Shown: positions 45,328 through 53,847 of the stretch, piece after piece
Layout of the letters: every line of letters starts with the position of its first letter
How positions within the stretch are numbered: position 1 is the first letter of the stretch
Notes under the pieces: model-generated
The model's database searches: none
What the model was told of the DNA's origin: nothing
Seen by the model: only the letters and a program-made list of their open reading frames with translations
Translations under genes and position numbers: made by a program
Source of the DNA: UBA2166 sp964463965
GTDB lineage: Bacteria; Nitrospirota; Nitrospiria; Nitrospirales; UBA2166
Length of the DNA: 64,000 nucleotides
Direction: 5' to 3'
NCBI GenBank assembly: GCA_964463965.1
Contig: CAYXED010000002.1
Span: 186,001 to 250,000, forward strand

Positions 45328-46023
45328 ATGGTTAAGCGGCGTTTGAATGTGCGGATGTCTGGGCTAGGTGGTCAAGGGGTTGTTACTTCGGCGCATGTGT
45401 TGGCAATGGCAGCTTCGAAAGAAGATAAGTGGTCGATTTCAAACCCATTCTTCGGGGCAGAAAAACGTATGGCGCCTGCTGAGGCTTATACCCGGGTTGG
45501 TATTGACCGGATTTATGACAGAGGGGAGTTGGTTTATCCTGATGTCATTATCGTATTTCATCCTCAAGTGATTACTATGCAGAAGAGTTATACTGCCCCA
45601 TTTTATTCTGGCCTGAAAGAGAATGGGCTACTGATTATCAACTCCGATATTGCATTGTTGACTGAGGAAGATGAACAGCGGTTGAAAGACCTAAATGCCT
45701 CCACCTTTTATATTCCCGCAACTAAGTATGCTATTGATATTGCTGGGACAGAGTTGTCTACAAATATGGCATTGATAGGCGCGGTGTCTGGGATCACCGG
45801 TTGTGTGTCTTTGGAGTCCCTTGATTTAGCACTTCAAGACAGGTTTGGAAAAAAATATGTAGCATCTGGTGGTACTGCAACTCTTGATGAGGCTATTAAG
45901 AAAAAATTTGCCAAGAAAGAACAGCTTTTGGCTAAAAATCTCGCAACGGTGACGCATGCATATAAAGAAGCTGGTGAGTGGGCTACCGAGAACAAATATG
46001 AGCTGATGGTCGCAGCTGCCTGA
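45328..46023 (+). CDS. 2-oxoacid:ferredoxin oxidoreductase, gamma subunit
   Basis: A 231-residue catalytic gamma-type subunit with GLGGQGVVTSAHVLAMAA near the N-terminus and the NMALIGAVSG segment. The AEKRMAPAEAYTRVG segment matches KorC/PorG proteins. AAGGGGAGA precedes the ATG. It lies in series with alpha and beta. Confidence 0.9.
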   Translation: MVKRRLNVRMSGLGGQGVVTSAHVLAMAASKEDKWSISNPFFGAEKRMAPAEAYTRVGIDRIYDRGELVYPDVIIVFHPQVITMQKSYTAPFYSGLKENGLLIINSDIALLTEEDEQRLKDLNASTFYIPATKYAIDIAGTELSTNMALIGAVSGITGCVSLESLDLALQDRFGKKYVASGGTATLDEAIKKKFAKKEQLLAKNLATVTHAYKEAGEWATENKYELMVAAA

Positions 46024-46063
46024 TCGACCATTGCTGATGAATTAAGGGGAGAGACGTTGCCCT

Positions 46064-46339
46064 ATGTATAATGTGGCTGTTGTAACAGATGATAAGTGTA
46101 TAGCGAAAAAAGGTTGTCGCCTATGCATTATGTATTGTCCAGAGCCGGATTGTATCCTGCTTAATTCTGAAAAGATGGTTGCTGAGGTAATTCTCCATCG
46201 ATGTAAGGGTTGTGAATTGTGTGTGGTGGTGTGTGATGCTGCAAAGCATAACGCCATTGAGATGCTTGCTGTTGGAGGTGATGGAAAGCTATTGGAGACA
46301 GCTGGAGAGTCTGCGGACCTTGGGCAGGCCTACCAGTAG
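46064..46339 (+). CDS. Ferredoxin-like [4Fe-4S] subunit of the oxidoreductase
   Basis: A 91-residue protein with two cysteine clusters. The first runs C-x5-C-x2-C-x3-C-P (about 13-26) and the second C-K-G-C-x2-C-x3-C (about 46-56). This fits a 2[4Fe-4S] delta-type subunit that passes electrons to free ferredoxin. GGGGAGA is upstream of the ATG. Confidence 0.85.
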   Translation: MYNVAVVTDDKCIAKKGCRLCIMYCPEPDCILLNSEKMVAEVILHRCKGCELCVVVCDAAKHNAIEMLAVGGDGKLLETAGESADLGQAYQ

Positions 46340-46379
46340 ATAGATATTGGACGGATTTTTTGACCGTGAGTAGTGTCTT

Positions 46380-46604
46380 ATGACTGAAGATGTGAGAGTA
46401 GCTGTCGCCGAGGTAGAGTTGGCAATGGAGCGTCTTAATGAGGCCTTTGATCAGTATGTTCAAGGGTTGCAAACCTCTGAGGCCGGAGGAGACAACTTGG
46501 ATCGTGCCATGAAGATGAAGGCGGCCATGAAAGATAGTGGTGCTATCTTCCTTTCGTGGGCAAAGCATTATGCGGGTTTTGATGAAACTCCGATGATGGA
46601 TTAG
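46380..46604 (+). CDS. Small subunit of unknown function in oxidoreductase operon
   Basis: A 74-residue acidic, helical protein without cysteines, last gene of the operon. A small extra subunit (ForE/PorE-like) is part of the five-subunit Hydrogenobacter enzymes, so it may be that; I cannot confirm it from sequence alone. Confidence 0.55.
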   Translation: MTEDVRVAVAEVELAMERLNEAFDQYVQGLQTSEAGGDNLDRAMKMKAAMKDSGAIFLSWAKHYAGFDETPMMD

Positions 46605-46711
46605 TTTTATCTAGTTCTTCTTTTTCTTCAAATTCCTCTTTTTAGATCATCGTAGACCCCCGGTACCGTTTCAAGTATACTCTCCCACGCATATCCAGGT
46701 GCCTATATTGT

Positions 46712-46787
46712 TCCCCGGTAGCTCAGCTGGTAGAGCAGTCGGCTGTTAACCGACTTGTCGCAGGTTCGAGCCCTGCCCGGGGAGCCA
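46712..46787 (+). tRNA. tRNA-Asn (GTT)
   Basis: Acceptor TCCCCGG/CCGGGGA, D stem GCTC/GAGC and anticodon stem GTCGG/CCGAC with loop CTGTTAA (anticodon GTT at 46745-46747). The T arm holds GGTTCGAG and CCA is encoded at 46785-46787. Confidence 0.97.
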
Positions 46788-46891
46788 TTTTTTCCATAAC
46801 AGACGGCTAGTTGGGTTGAATTCAGGCTGTTGATGCTTAGAGCCCATGAAATTCTTGCTTTGCTTAAATCCTGTTTTTCCGTAGGCGTTCA

Positions 46892-47536
46892 TTGGAGAGT
46901 TCTCGTGCCAGAATGGTTGAGCGAGACCTTGTGTCTCGTAATATCTCGGACGAATGCGTGCTTCGTGCTATGTCTTGTGTGGATAGACACTACTTTGTTT
47001 CGGAAGAGCATCGGGATCAAGCCTATTTAGATTGTGCCTTACCTATTTCGCATCATCAAACTATTTCACAGCCATACGTTGTTGCTCTTATGACACAGTA
47101 TCTGGATGTGAAATGTGGCGAAAAAGTGCTGGAGATAGGAACTGGCTCTGGGTATCAAACGGCTGTTTTGGCACAATTGACTGATCGGGTGTATTCAATT
47201 GAGATGATTGAGCCTCTAGCAAGGTATGCTCGTTTATTGTTAGAGAGTCTTGGTTATGGCATGGTTAGGATTAAGCATGGCGATGGCTATAGGGGTTGGG
47301 GTGAATTCTCTCCGTTCGACAAAATTATTGTGACTGCAGGCGCACAATATATTCCGATCCCTCTAATTAAGCAATTGAGAGAGGGAGGGCGGTTGATTAT
47401 GCCTATTGGGGATATCAGGCAGTCCCAAAGTCTCATGCTGGGAGAAAAAACCGGAGGGGTTTTCAAGACTTCTCGTCGTGAGGCTGTTCGATTTGTCTCG
47501 CTTACTGGAGAGATAGAGATAGAGAGAGATGCGTAG
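46892..47536 (+). CDS. pcm: Protein-L-isoaspartate O-methyltransferase
   Basis: A 214-residue SAM methyltransferase repairing isoaspartyl residues. The SAM motif VLEIGTGSGYQTAVLA is intact and an ISQPYVVALMT segment is typical. The TTG at 46892 keeps the ARMVERDLVSRNI helix found in homologues; ATG 46913 would shorten it by seven residues. It converges with pstB, with 2 nt between stops. Confidence 0.9.
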   Translation: MESSRARMVERDLVSRNISDECVLRAMSCVDRHYFVSEEHRDQAYLDCALPISHHQTISQPYVVALMTQYLDVKCGEKVLEIGTGSGYQTAVLAQLTDRVYSIEMIEPLARYARLLLESLGYGMVRIKHGDGYRGWGEFSPFDKIIVTAGAQYIPIPLIKQLREGGRLIMPIGDIRQSQSLMLGEKTGGVFKTSRREAVRFVSLTGEIEIERDA

Positions 47537-47538
47537 GT

Positions 47539-48402
47539 TTAACCAAATCGTCCTGTGATGTAGTCTTCTGTTCGGCTGTCGTTTGGTACGGTAAATATTT
47601 TTTTTGTCTCTCCAAATTCAACCAGTTCTCCCATCAAAAGAAACCCAGTATAATCCGAAATCCTTGCTGCTTGTTGCATGTTGTGAGTCACTATAATAAT
47701 TGTAAGTGTGTTCTTGAGTGTGAATAACAACTCCTCAATTTTCCCTGTTGCAATTGGGTCAAGAGCCGAGCAGGGTTCATCCATTAACAGGACATCTGGT
47801 TCGACTGCCAGTGCTCTTGCAATACAGAGACGTTGTTGTTGCCCTCCAGATAATCCTAAGGCGCTTGTTGTGAGTCGGTCTTTTACTTCGCTCCACAATC
47901 CAGCCTCTGTCAAACTTTTCTGAACTATCGTATTAAGATCTTCTCGTTTTCGAATGCCTTGAAGACGGGGCCCGTAGCACACGTTTTCATAGATTGACTT
48001 TGGAAATGGGTTTGAACGTTGAAAGACCATTCCAACACGCTTTCTTAAATTTGTAATGTCTATATCAGGGTCGTGGATGTTGTCGCCATCAAGAAGGATC
48101 TTTCCTTTGTGGTGGACGCCTTCAATTAGGTCATTTAAACGATTTAAACAGCGAAGTAGGGTTGATTTTCCACAGCCGGAAGGACCAATCAGTGCAGTAA
48201 TTTGTTGTGTTGGAATTTCTAGGTTTATAGTTGATAGTGCTTGAGTGGAGCCATAGAAAAAGTTTAAGTTTTGAATCGTAACTTTTGGTGTTATAGCCTC
48301 AACTGGACTAATTTTAGTTAGATCAGGATTGTGGGATGGTTTGATAGTTTGTGACCTATTAATGGGGATGTTTTTGTTAGGCTGATTATGATCAGAAGGC
48401 AT
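47539..48402 (-). CDS. pstB: Phosphate ABC transporter ATP-binding protein
   Basis: A 287-residue ABC ATPase: Walker A GPSGCGKST, signature LSGGQQQR, Walker B VLLMDEP. About 40 N-terminal residues are an extra polar extension. It is the last gene of a pstC-pstA-pstB operon, 12 nt after pstA. Confidence 0.95.
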   Translation of the reverse strand: MPSDHNQPNKNIPINRSQTIKPSHNPDLTKISPVEAITPKVTIQNLNFFYGSTQALSTINLEIPTQQITALIGPSGCGKSTLLRCLNRLNDLIEGVHHKGKILLDGDNIHDPDIDITNLRKRVGMVFQRSNPFPKSIYENVCYGPRLQGIRKREDLNTIVQKSLTEAGLWSEVKDRLTTSALGLSGGQQQRLCIARALAVEPDVLLMDEPCSALDPIATGKIEELLFTLKNTLTIIIVTHNMQQAARISDYTGFLLMGELVEFGETKKIFTVPNDSRTEDYITGRFG

Positions 48403-48414
48403 CGTGATATACCC

Positions 48415-50076
48415 TTAAACTGAAGAGCCAGCATACTTCTTGCGAAGACGTTGTCGAAGTGCAATGGCAAGAAGGTTAAGTGATATTACAATAATTAGCA
48501 AAACTAATGTGGTTACATAGATCATCGGCATTGCGGCTTCAACATTTGGGGATTGGAACCCAACGTCGTAGATGTGAAAACCAAGATGCATAAACTTTCG
48601 GTCGAGATGAACAAATGGAAATGACCCATCTAAGGGAAGATCTGGGGCTAGCTTTACAACTCCTGTAAGCATCAGAGGGGCAACTTCTCCTGTTGCCCTA
48701 GCAATCGCAAGAATGAATCCAGTTAAAATTCCTGGCATAGCAACTGGGATTACGACACGCCATATGGTTTCAAACTTTGTTGCACCAAGTCCTGCTGAGG
48801 CTTCACGGTAATCTCGTGGAATTGCAGCTAAGCCTTCCTCAGTTGAAACGATTGCTACAGGTACAGTGAGTAGAGCGAGTGTGAGGGAAGCCCACAGTAA
48901 ACCTCCTGTCCCATAGGTTGGATTTGGTAGTGTTTCTTCAAAGAAAAATGTATCAATGGTTCCACCAACGGTATAAACAAAAAACCCGAGTCCAAAAATT
49001 CCAAGTACAATTGAAGGAACACCGGCAAGGTTATTGATGGCAATTCTGACAATTTTTACGACGATTCCTTGTTTGGCATATTCCCCAAGGTATAAGGCAG
49101 TAATGACGCCAAATGGAACTACAACAATGCTCATGATCAGAACCATCATCACTGTTCCTATAATCGCCGGGAATAAACCGCCTTCTGTGTTGGCCTCTCG
49201 AGGCTCTTCCGTCAAAACTTCAATAAGTTTTACTAGGTATAACCATGTTTTTTCAAGAAAACTCATGGAATTTGGCTTGACTGCACGAATAATTGTTCCA
49301 ATAGGCAGAGTTGTCTCTTGGCCGTTGCTATCGGTGATAAGGACCGTGTGGTTATCAAGCTCTTTGTATAAAGCTTCTAGTTTTACGATGTATATTTGGT
49401 AGTTTTCTTCCGCGTTGTCAATGATGGTCTGTAAATTTTTATAGCGTTTAGGGTCAGAGTCTTGAAGTGTTGATCCCGATGGAAGACCGAGTTCATATTT
49501 TCTAATTTTTAGTTGAGCTTTGTTACTTGCGTTGCTTAGTTTGGCAATTTCATGATTTTCAATATGTTTAATTTTTTCATGTATATCGTTTGCATTCTGG
49601 ATGAGTGGGAGGAGCAATTCCCAAGATTTATTTGAGTCCGTGGTAATAGGTATCTGTTCGTGATGAATTTCATGGATTCTTCCGTACATATTTCCCCACT
49701 CTCGCCTCTCGAGAGCTACAAGGTCAGGGGGAAGGTCTTGTTTGATAATATTTTTATTATCAATCCATTGAAAGTCCGCCCCGTATAAATCACGATTTCC
49801 CACCTTTACTCGAATTCTTTTTTGCCCATATGGCAAATCTTTTGTTACAGAATTTGGGATTTTTTCTGATTCAATGAATTCACCAATCACCTTAGTCTGG
49901 TCATCAAGTGTTAATTCAATAATTCCCTTTGTCCAGAAAAACCCTAATCCATTGATAGCTATCAATAGTACAAGCCCAGTGATCATCAGTAGTGAAACTG
50001 CCAGGCCTGCGCCGCTAGCCCAAACAAATAGATCTCCAGATGCGGTAACTTTCTTGAACCAGTGTTTCATCGCCAT
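48415..50076 (-). CDS. pstA: Phosphate ABC transporter permease, long form
   Basis: A 553-residue permease. An N-terminal helix (about 18-40) precedes a large extracytoplasmic region to about 290. The PstA permease core follows, with the EAA loop G-A-T-K-F-E-T and several helices. Usual PstA has about 290 residues; long forms with an N-terminal soluble domain are known in Gammaproteobacteria. It overlaps pstC by 1 nt. Confidence 0.9.
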   Translation of the reverse strand: MAMKHWFKKVTASGDLFVWASGAGLAVSLLMITGLVLLIAINGLGFFWTKGIIELTLDDQTKVIGEFIESEKIPNSVTKDLPYGQKRIRVKVGNRDLYGADFQWIDNKNIIKQDLPPDLVALERREWGNMYGRIHEIHHEQIPITTDSNKSWELLLPLIQNANDIHEKIKHIENHEIAKLSNASNKAQLKIRKYELGLPSGSTLQDSDPKRYKNLQTIIDNAEENYQIYIVKLEALYKELDNHTVLITDSNGQETTLPIGTIIRAVKPNSMSFLEKTWLYLVKLIEVLTEEPREANTEGGLFPAIIGTVMMVLIMSIVVVPFGVITALYLGEYAKQGIVVKIVRIAINNLAGVPSIVLGIFGLGFFVYTVGGTIDTFFFEETLPNPTYGTGGLLWASLTLALLTVPVAIVSTEEGLAAIPRDYREASAGLGATKFETIWRVVIPVAMPGILTGFILAIARATGEVAPLMLTGVVKLAPDLPLDGSFPFVHLDRKFMHLGFHIYDVGFQSPNVEAAMPMIYVTTLVLLIIVISLNLLAIALRQRLRKKYAGSSV

Positions 50077-52313
50077 TATTGGAATTGACTATACTGCTTA
50101 CGTAAACGTTGTCTGACAATTTCAGCTACGGTGTTCACCATAAAGGTCATCAGAAAGAGTAACAGCGCTGCCAGGAACAGTGTTCGGTACAAGGTTCCGT
50201 GTTGAGGAGCCTCTGGAATTTCTACCGCAATATTTGCTGCGAGTGTGCGAAAGCCATTAAATGGGTTCATGTCCATAATAGGTGTATTTCCCGTGGCCAT
50301 CAGGACTATCATGGTTTCACCAACTGCTCTTCCAAATCCAATCATGACTGCAGAAAAAATTCCTGGTGTTGCGGATACTAAAACAAGCCGTGTTAAGGTT
50401 TGCCAGGGAGTTGCTCCTAGGCTCAATGACGCAGCTATCAATCTCTTGGGGACATTTGAAAGTGCTTCTTCTGAGATACTGTAGATAATTGGAATAATTG
50501 CAAATCCCATTGCGAAACCGACAATAATAGCATTGCGCTGATCATAAGAAGTGCCGAAAGATGCCTGAAGCCATCCTTTGTAATTTTCACCGAATAACCA
50601 TTGTTCAAAAAATGGTGTTTGGAAATAACATAGTGTCGCAACAAGCCCAATAATAGGCATCAGTATTAATGCTTCTCTTCCTTGGGTGATCTTTTTATGT
50701 GTCCTTTCCGGGATTAGCTGCCAGCCTAAGCTTACGATTAGAACGCTACTCGGGATGACTATCAACATACCGACTAAGGCCGGAAATATTTTTTCAATTA
50801 GTGGAGCAAGCCATAACCCAGCAAGAAATCCGAGTACAACTGTGGGTAAAGCTGCCATTATCTCAACGGTAGGTTTAATGGTAGCTCGTAGGGTTGGATG
50901 CATAAACATGGAAGTATAAATTGCACTGAGTACAGCCAGAGGAATGGCAAGTAAAAGAGCATAGAAAGTGCCCTTTAGAGTGCCAATGGTAATTGGAGTC
51001 AGACTAAACTTTGGTTCTACATCATCGGAACCTCCAGATGACTGCCACACATAATCTGGTTTCTCGTATCCTTCATACCAAACTTTTCCAAATAAGGTCT
51101 GTAGTGTGATTTCAGGATGAGGGCTATTAATCGAATACTTGAGGAGTGTGCCATTTTCTGTAAATGCCACTGCGCCGTTCGATTTTGGTGAGTACATCAA
51201 TGCTGTGACTGGAGAAGCATTGCCGGGAAGATGCAATAGTGTCTGTTCTGATGTGGAATGATGAACTCGAATATTGCTTCCAATATCAGCGGTAATAAAA
51301 GTTTTATTTCGCTTTGAAGCCGAGATTTGTGTAATGGGGTATAAATGTTTGACAAAATGGTGGGTAGGGCGTAGTTGAGTTTTTGTGGGATCTTCTGATA
51401 TTGGTAATTCAGCCCATATCGTTACAGCCCCTTTAGCTGTACCAACAACGGTAGATCGGTCTCCAATCAGGTATTCAAGCGCTGTAATCGAGGTCTCTTT
51501 TGGGGCGGCACTATATACGCCTGTCAATTCTGGAGGAGAGGTGTATTGTGTCTTCCAATGATAAATTTTCCCATTGGATGTTCCAATGATAAACGCCTCT
51601 CCTCTTTTATCAATGGTTAAAGATGTGACTTTTCCTTGAATGTGAGGAGTAATGTTTGTGGAGGGGCCTGTTGGTTCATATCCAGGGTCAAGTGCCTCAA
51701 AATTTCTATACCACAGCTGGTTTGTGCTGGTAAGTATAATCGCAGACATGCTGTCATCAGTGTTTTGATAGGCCAGCCTCACAATTTTTTCCTTTGTTGG
51801 ATCTATAGCAATAGGTGTTTCGTAGGACACTCTCGGAACGATTTTTTTCACGCCGTCTGCATCGTAGTTTGCACGAAATGAAATTCTCATAGGTATAATG
51901 CGGCCATCATCGGTTCCGAGAGCGAGTTTCTCGCTGTTTTCGGTCATAGCCGCAAGTGCCGTTATGTTCAATTCTTGTAGGATTTTGGGAGTTGTAATAG
52001 GGTAGCTTTTTCCTGATGGAACTTTATAAAAATTTAGACTTTTTTGTGTCAGTACATAAGCTAAAGACTGATCAGGGTTGATCCCAGCAAGTGTTTTTTG
52101 GGGCATGGAACTTTTTTCCGTAGTAACGTTGATCTGTTGTGTTAGGGTCCCAGTTGGAGAGAAAAATAAAGGTATTGCTTGCGCCAGCAGGAATACAAAA
52201 ATACCAAGAATGCTCAGTATAATTCCTATTCCTCCCATACGGATTATGAATTGGGCAGATTTATCCAAGAAGGTCCGCAGGCGGCGTCTTGGAGACATAC
52301 TCAGTACGTCCAT
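50076..52313 (-). CDS. pstC: Phosphate ABC transporter permease with N-terminal propeller-like domain
   Basis: A 745-residue protein. It has one helix at about 22-50, then a region (60-410) with repeats of the type ...SLTIDKRGEAFIIGTSNGKIYHW... suggesting a beta-propeller. A PstC permease core runs from about 450 to the end, with the EAA loop S-L-G-A-T-P-W-Q-T. Typical PstC is about 320 residues. There is no pstS or phoU next to it. The start (ATG 52313 or 52298) has no clear ribosome site. Confidence 0.9.
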   Translation of the reverse strand: MDVLSMSPRRRLRTFLDKSAQFIIRMGGIGIILSILGIFVFLLAQAIPLFFSPTGTLTQQINVTTEKSSMPQKTLAGINPDQSLAYVLTQKSLNFYKVPSGKSYPITTPKILQELNITALAAMTENSEKLALGTDDGRIIPMRISFRANYDADGVKKIVPRVSYETPIAIDPTKEKIVRLAYQNTDDSMSAIILTSTNQLWYRNFEALDPGYEPTGPSTNITPHIQGKVTSLTIDKRGEAFIIGTSNGKIYHWKTQYTSPPELTGVYSAAPKETSITALEYLIGDRSTVVGTAKGAVTIWAELPISEDPTKTQLRPTHHFVKHLYPITQISASKRNKTFITADIGSNIRVHHSTSEQTLLHLPGNASPVTALMYSPKSNGAVAFTENGTLLKYSINSPHPEITLQTLFGKVWYEGYEKPDYVWQSSGGSDDVEPKFSLTPITIGTLKGTFYALLLAIPLAVLSAIYTSMFMHPTLRATIKPTVEIMAALPTVVLGFLAGLWLAPLIEKIFPALVGMLIVIPSSVLIVSLGWQLIPERTHKKITQGREALILMPIIGLVATLCYFQTPFFEQWLFGENYKGWLQASFGTSYDQRNAIIVGFAMGFAIIPIIYSISEEALSNVPKRLIAASLSLGATPWQTLTRLVLVSATPGIFSAVMIGFGRAVGETMIVLMATGNTPIMDMNPFNGFRTLAANIAVEIPEAPQHGTLYRTLFLAALLLFLMTFMVNTVAEIVRQRLRKQYSQFQ

Positions 52314-52530
52314 TGGGTTTTAACGTAGGTGCAGTCTATAGCTGTAATATTGCATTCTGCAGAGAGTGGATAGGCTGTTTTATGCTGTTTTTCTCTTAGA
52401 CAAAAACGTAGTTTCAGCCGTAAAGAGAGTCTAGGCTCCCGAAAGGAAATGAACAATAACACTGGCTCTAAGTATGCCAGAAGAGAGCCTTTGATACCAC
52501 CCTTGTGTAGGCAAAATTTTGTGATGATTG

Positions 52531-52546
52531 TGACATATTTTTGTCA
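52531..52546. promoter_or_regulatory. Inverted repeat TGACA-N6-TGTCA upstream of pstC
   Basis: TGACA (52531-52535) and TGTCA (52542-52546) contain the TGTCA half-site of the enterobacterial Pho box, 218 bp before the pstC start. A second full half-site in direct repeat is not convincing. Confidence 0.3.
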
Positions 52547-52614
52547 TTTTTCTTAATCATGCCTCAACATTAATATGGCCTGTAATAGGAACGTATGTAT
52601 GGAAGGATGTCTGT

Positions 52615-52634
52615 ACGACAATCTTGTTTGTCGT
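52615..52634. repeat. 7-bp inverted repeat ACGACAA/TTGTCGT
   Basis: Perfect stem 52615-52621 with 52628-52634 and a 6-nt loop. Either an operator or a transcript hairpin; no T run. Confidence 0.45.
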
Positions 52635-52745
52635 CATAGTACATGTTGGTTCTTCAGTAATATTGGAGTCTTATAGCTATTCTCCTAGGTCCTGGCCGGT
52701 TTTTTAGCTATTTTTTCTCATCATGTGTGACCGTTGTTTGGTACA

Positions 52746-52769
52746 ATTGCTATTAGGAAAAATAGCAAT
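52746..52769. repeat. 9-bp inverted repeat downstream of tRNA-Thr
   Basis: ATTGCTATT (52746-52754) and AATAGCAAT (52761-52769) are perfect mates with loop AGGAAA. It lies 32 bp past the 3' end of the minus-strand tRNA-Thr and may act as its transcript end or processing structure, though no U tract follows. Confidence 0.45.
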
Positions 52770-52800
52770 GTTATTTGTTGAAAATGTTTTCTTAAAGGGT

Positions 52801-52875
<75 letters not shown>

Positions 52876-52968
52876 CTATGTAGCAGGTTATGGGGAATGC
52901 CCTCCAGACTTTCTTTTAGAAACGCGCAAAACTGTAGCAGCCTCTTGGGGAAAGTTCAAGATAAACGA

Positions 52969-53838
52969 ATGTTGGTCGTAGGATTGTTTTTAGGACTTAT
53001 CGGTTTGTATGGCTTCTCTGGGTCGCCGATTGGGTTTCCCGTTTCTCGAGATGAGGCAGTGCTTATTTCTCCTGATGTTTTGTCCCAATTGGGGAAGCCA
53101 GTTTTGCTCTCCACGAGATTGGTCAAAACTCGGATGTTTATGCAAATTGGGTTAGGCGGTGAACCCGTGGAATTCCTTGTCGATGGGACCTCTGTCGGGC
53201 GAGCGATGACTGGGGGAGATGGATGGGCTAGGAAGGAGTTCGTTTCAAGAAAAAATGGTTTGTTAGAGCTTACAGTAAAGCTTGCTCATGGGAAACGCGT
53301 GAAAGCTCGTCCAAGTACTTCGATTATTTCTAACATAAATCTAAAACAATCTATTGTCCTAGTTGACTTGCAGTCCACTATGGTAGACGAGAATCGTCAA
53401 AAAAATGGCCTATTAGATCTTTCTATGTTTTTTTCGAGAAAAATAGGTTTTTCACAACCACAAGAAGAGGCAGTTGAGGCACTAGTTGCTATATCGAAAC
53501 GAGCTTCATTGGTGTATCTTGTAGCTGGGCAGGCAGGTGGAGTATCTGATATTCACAGGTGGATTAATGACCATGAGTTTCCGGATGGACCAGTATTTTG
53601 GCTCAGACCTGATACTCATGATCTTATGGAGAAAATACAAAATTGGAAAGAAGAAGGTTGGACAAATATTGAGGTAGGTATCAGTAAAAACATTAATGCT
53701 CTGCAGGAATACTTGGATCATGAATTGCGTGCTATTGCCATCGTATCTGAAGATGATGAAGAAGACATTCCTGATGGAGTGGCCGTAGTGAGGACTTGGG
53801 AAGAAATTACAACTGAAAAATTTTTAAAGAAAAAATAA
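52969..53838 (+). CDS. Exported protein with Ig-like and degenerate HAD (LNS2/APP1-like) domains
   Basis: About 289 residues from ATG 52969; the open frame extends left across the tRNA and that part is rejected. It has an N-terminal hydrophobic helix, then a beta-rich region with DGTSVGRAMTGGDGWA. A C-terminal HAD-like domain follows: the SIVLVDLQSTMVD segment resembles motif I but has Gln where the second Asp should be, LVYLVAG resembles motif II, and an acidic SEDDEED segment resembles motif IV. It is probably catalytically altered. Function unknown. The hydrolase gene follows after 9 nt. Confidence 0.6.
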   Translation: MLVVGLFLGLIGLYGFSGSPIGFPVSRDEAVLISPDVLSQLGKPVLLSTRLVKTRMFMQIGLGGEPVEFLVDGTSVGRAMTGGDGWARKEFVSRKNGLLELTVKLAHGKRVKARPSTSIISNINLKQSIVLVDLQSTMVDENRQKNGLLDLSMFFSRKIGFSQPQEEAVEALVAISKRASLVYLVAGQAGGVSDIHRWINDHEFPDGPVFWLRPDTHDLMEKIQNWKEEGWTNIEVGISKNINALQEYLDHELRAIAIVSEDDEEDIPDGVAVVRTWEEITTEKFLKKK

Positions 53839-53847
53839 GGGTGTGTA

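Larger units (their letters stand above)
52314..52800. other. 487-bp intergenic region with inverted repeats
   Basis: The region lies between pstC (minus) and tRNA-Thr (minus), and I see no credible gene. It contains three inverted repeats listed separately and a possible Pho-box-like half site. A promoter for pstC should be here but I could not fix one. Confidence 0.55.
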
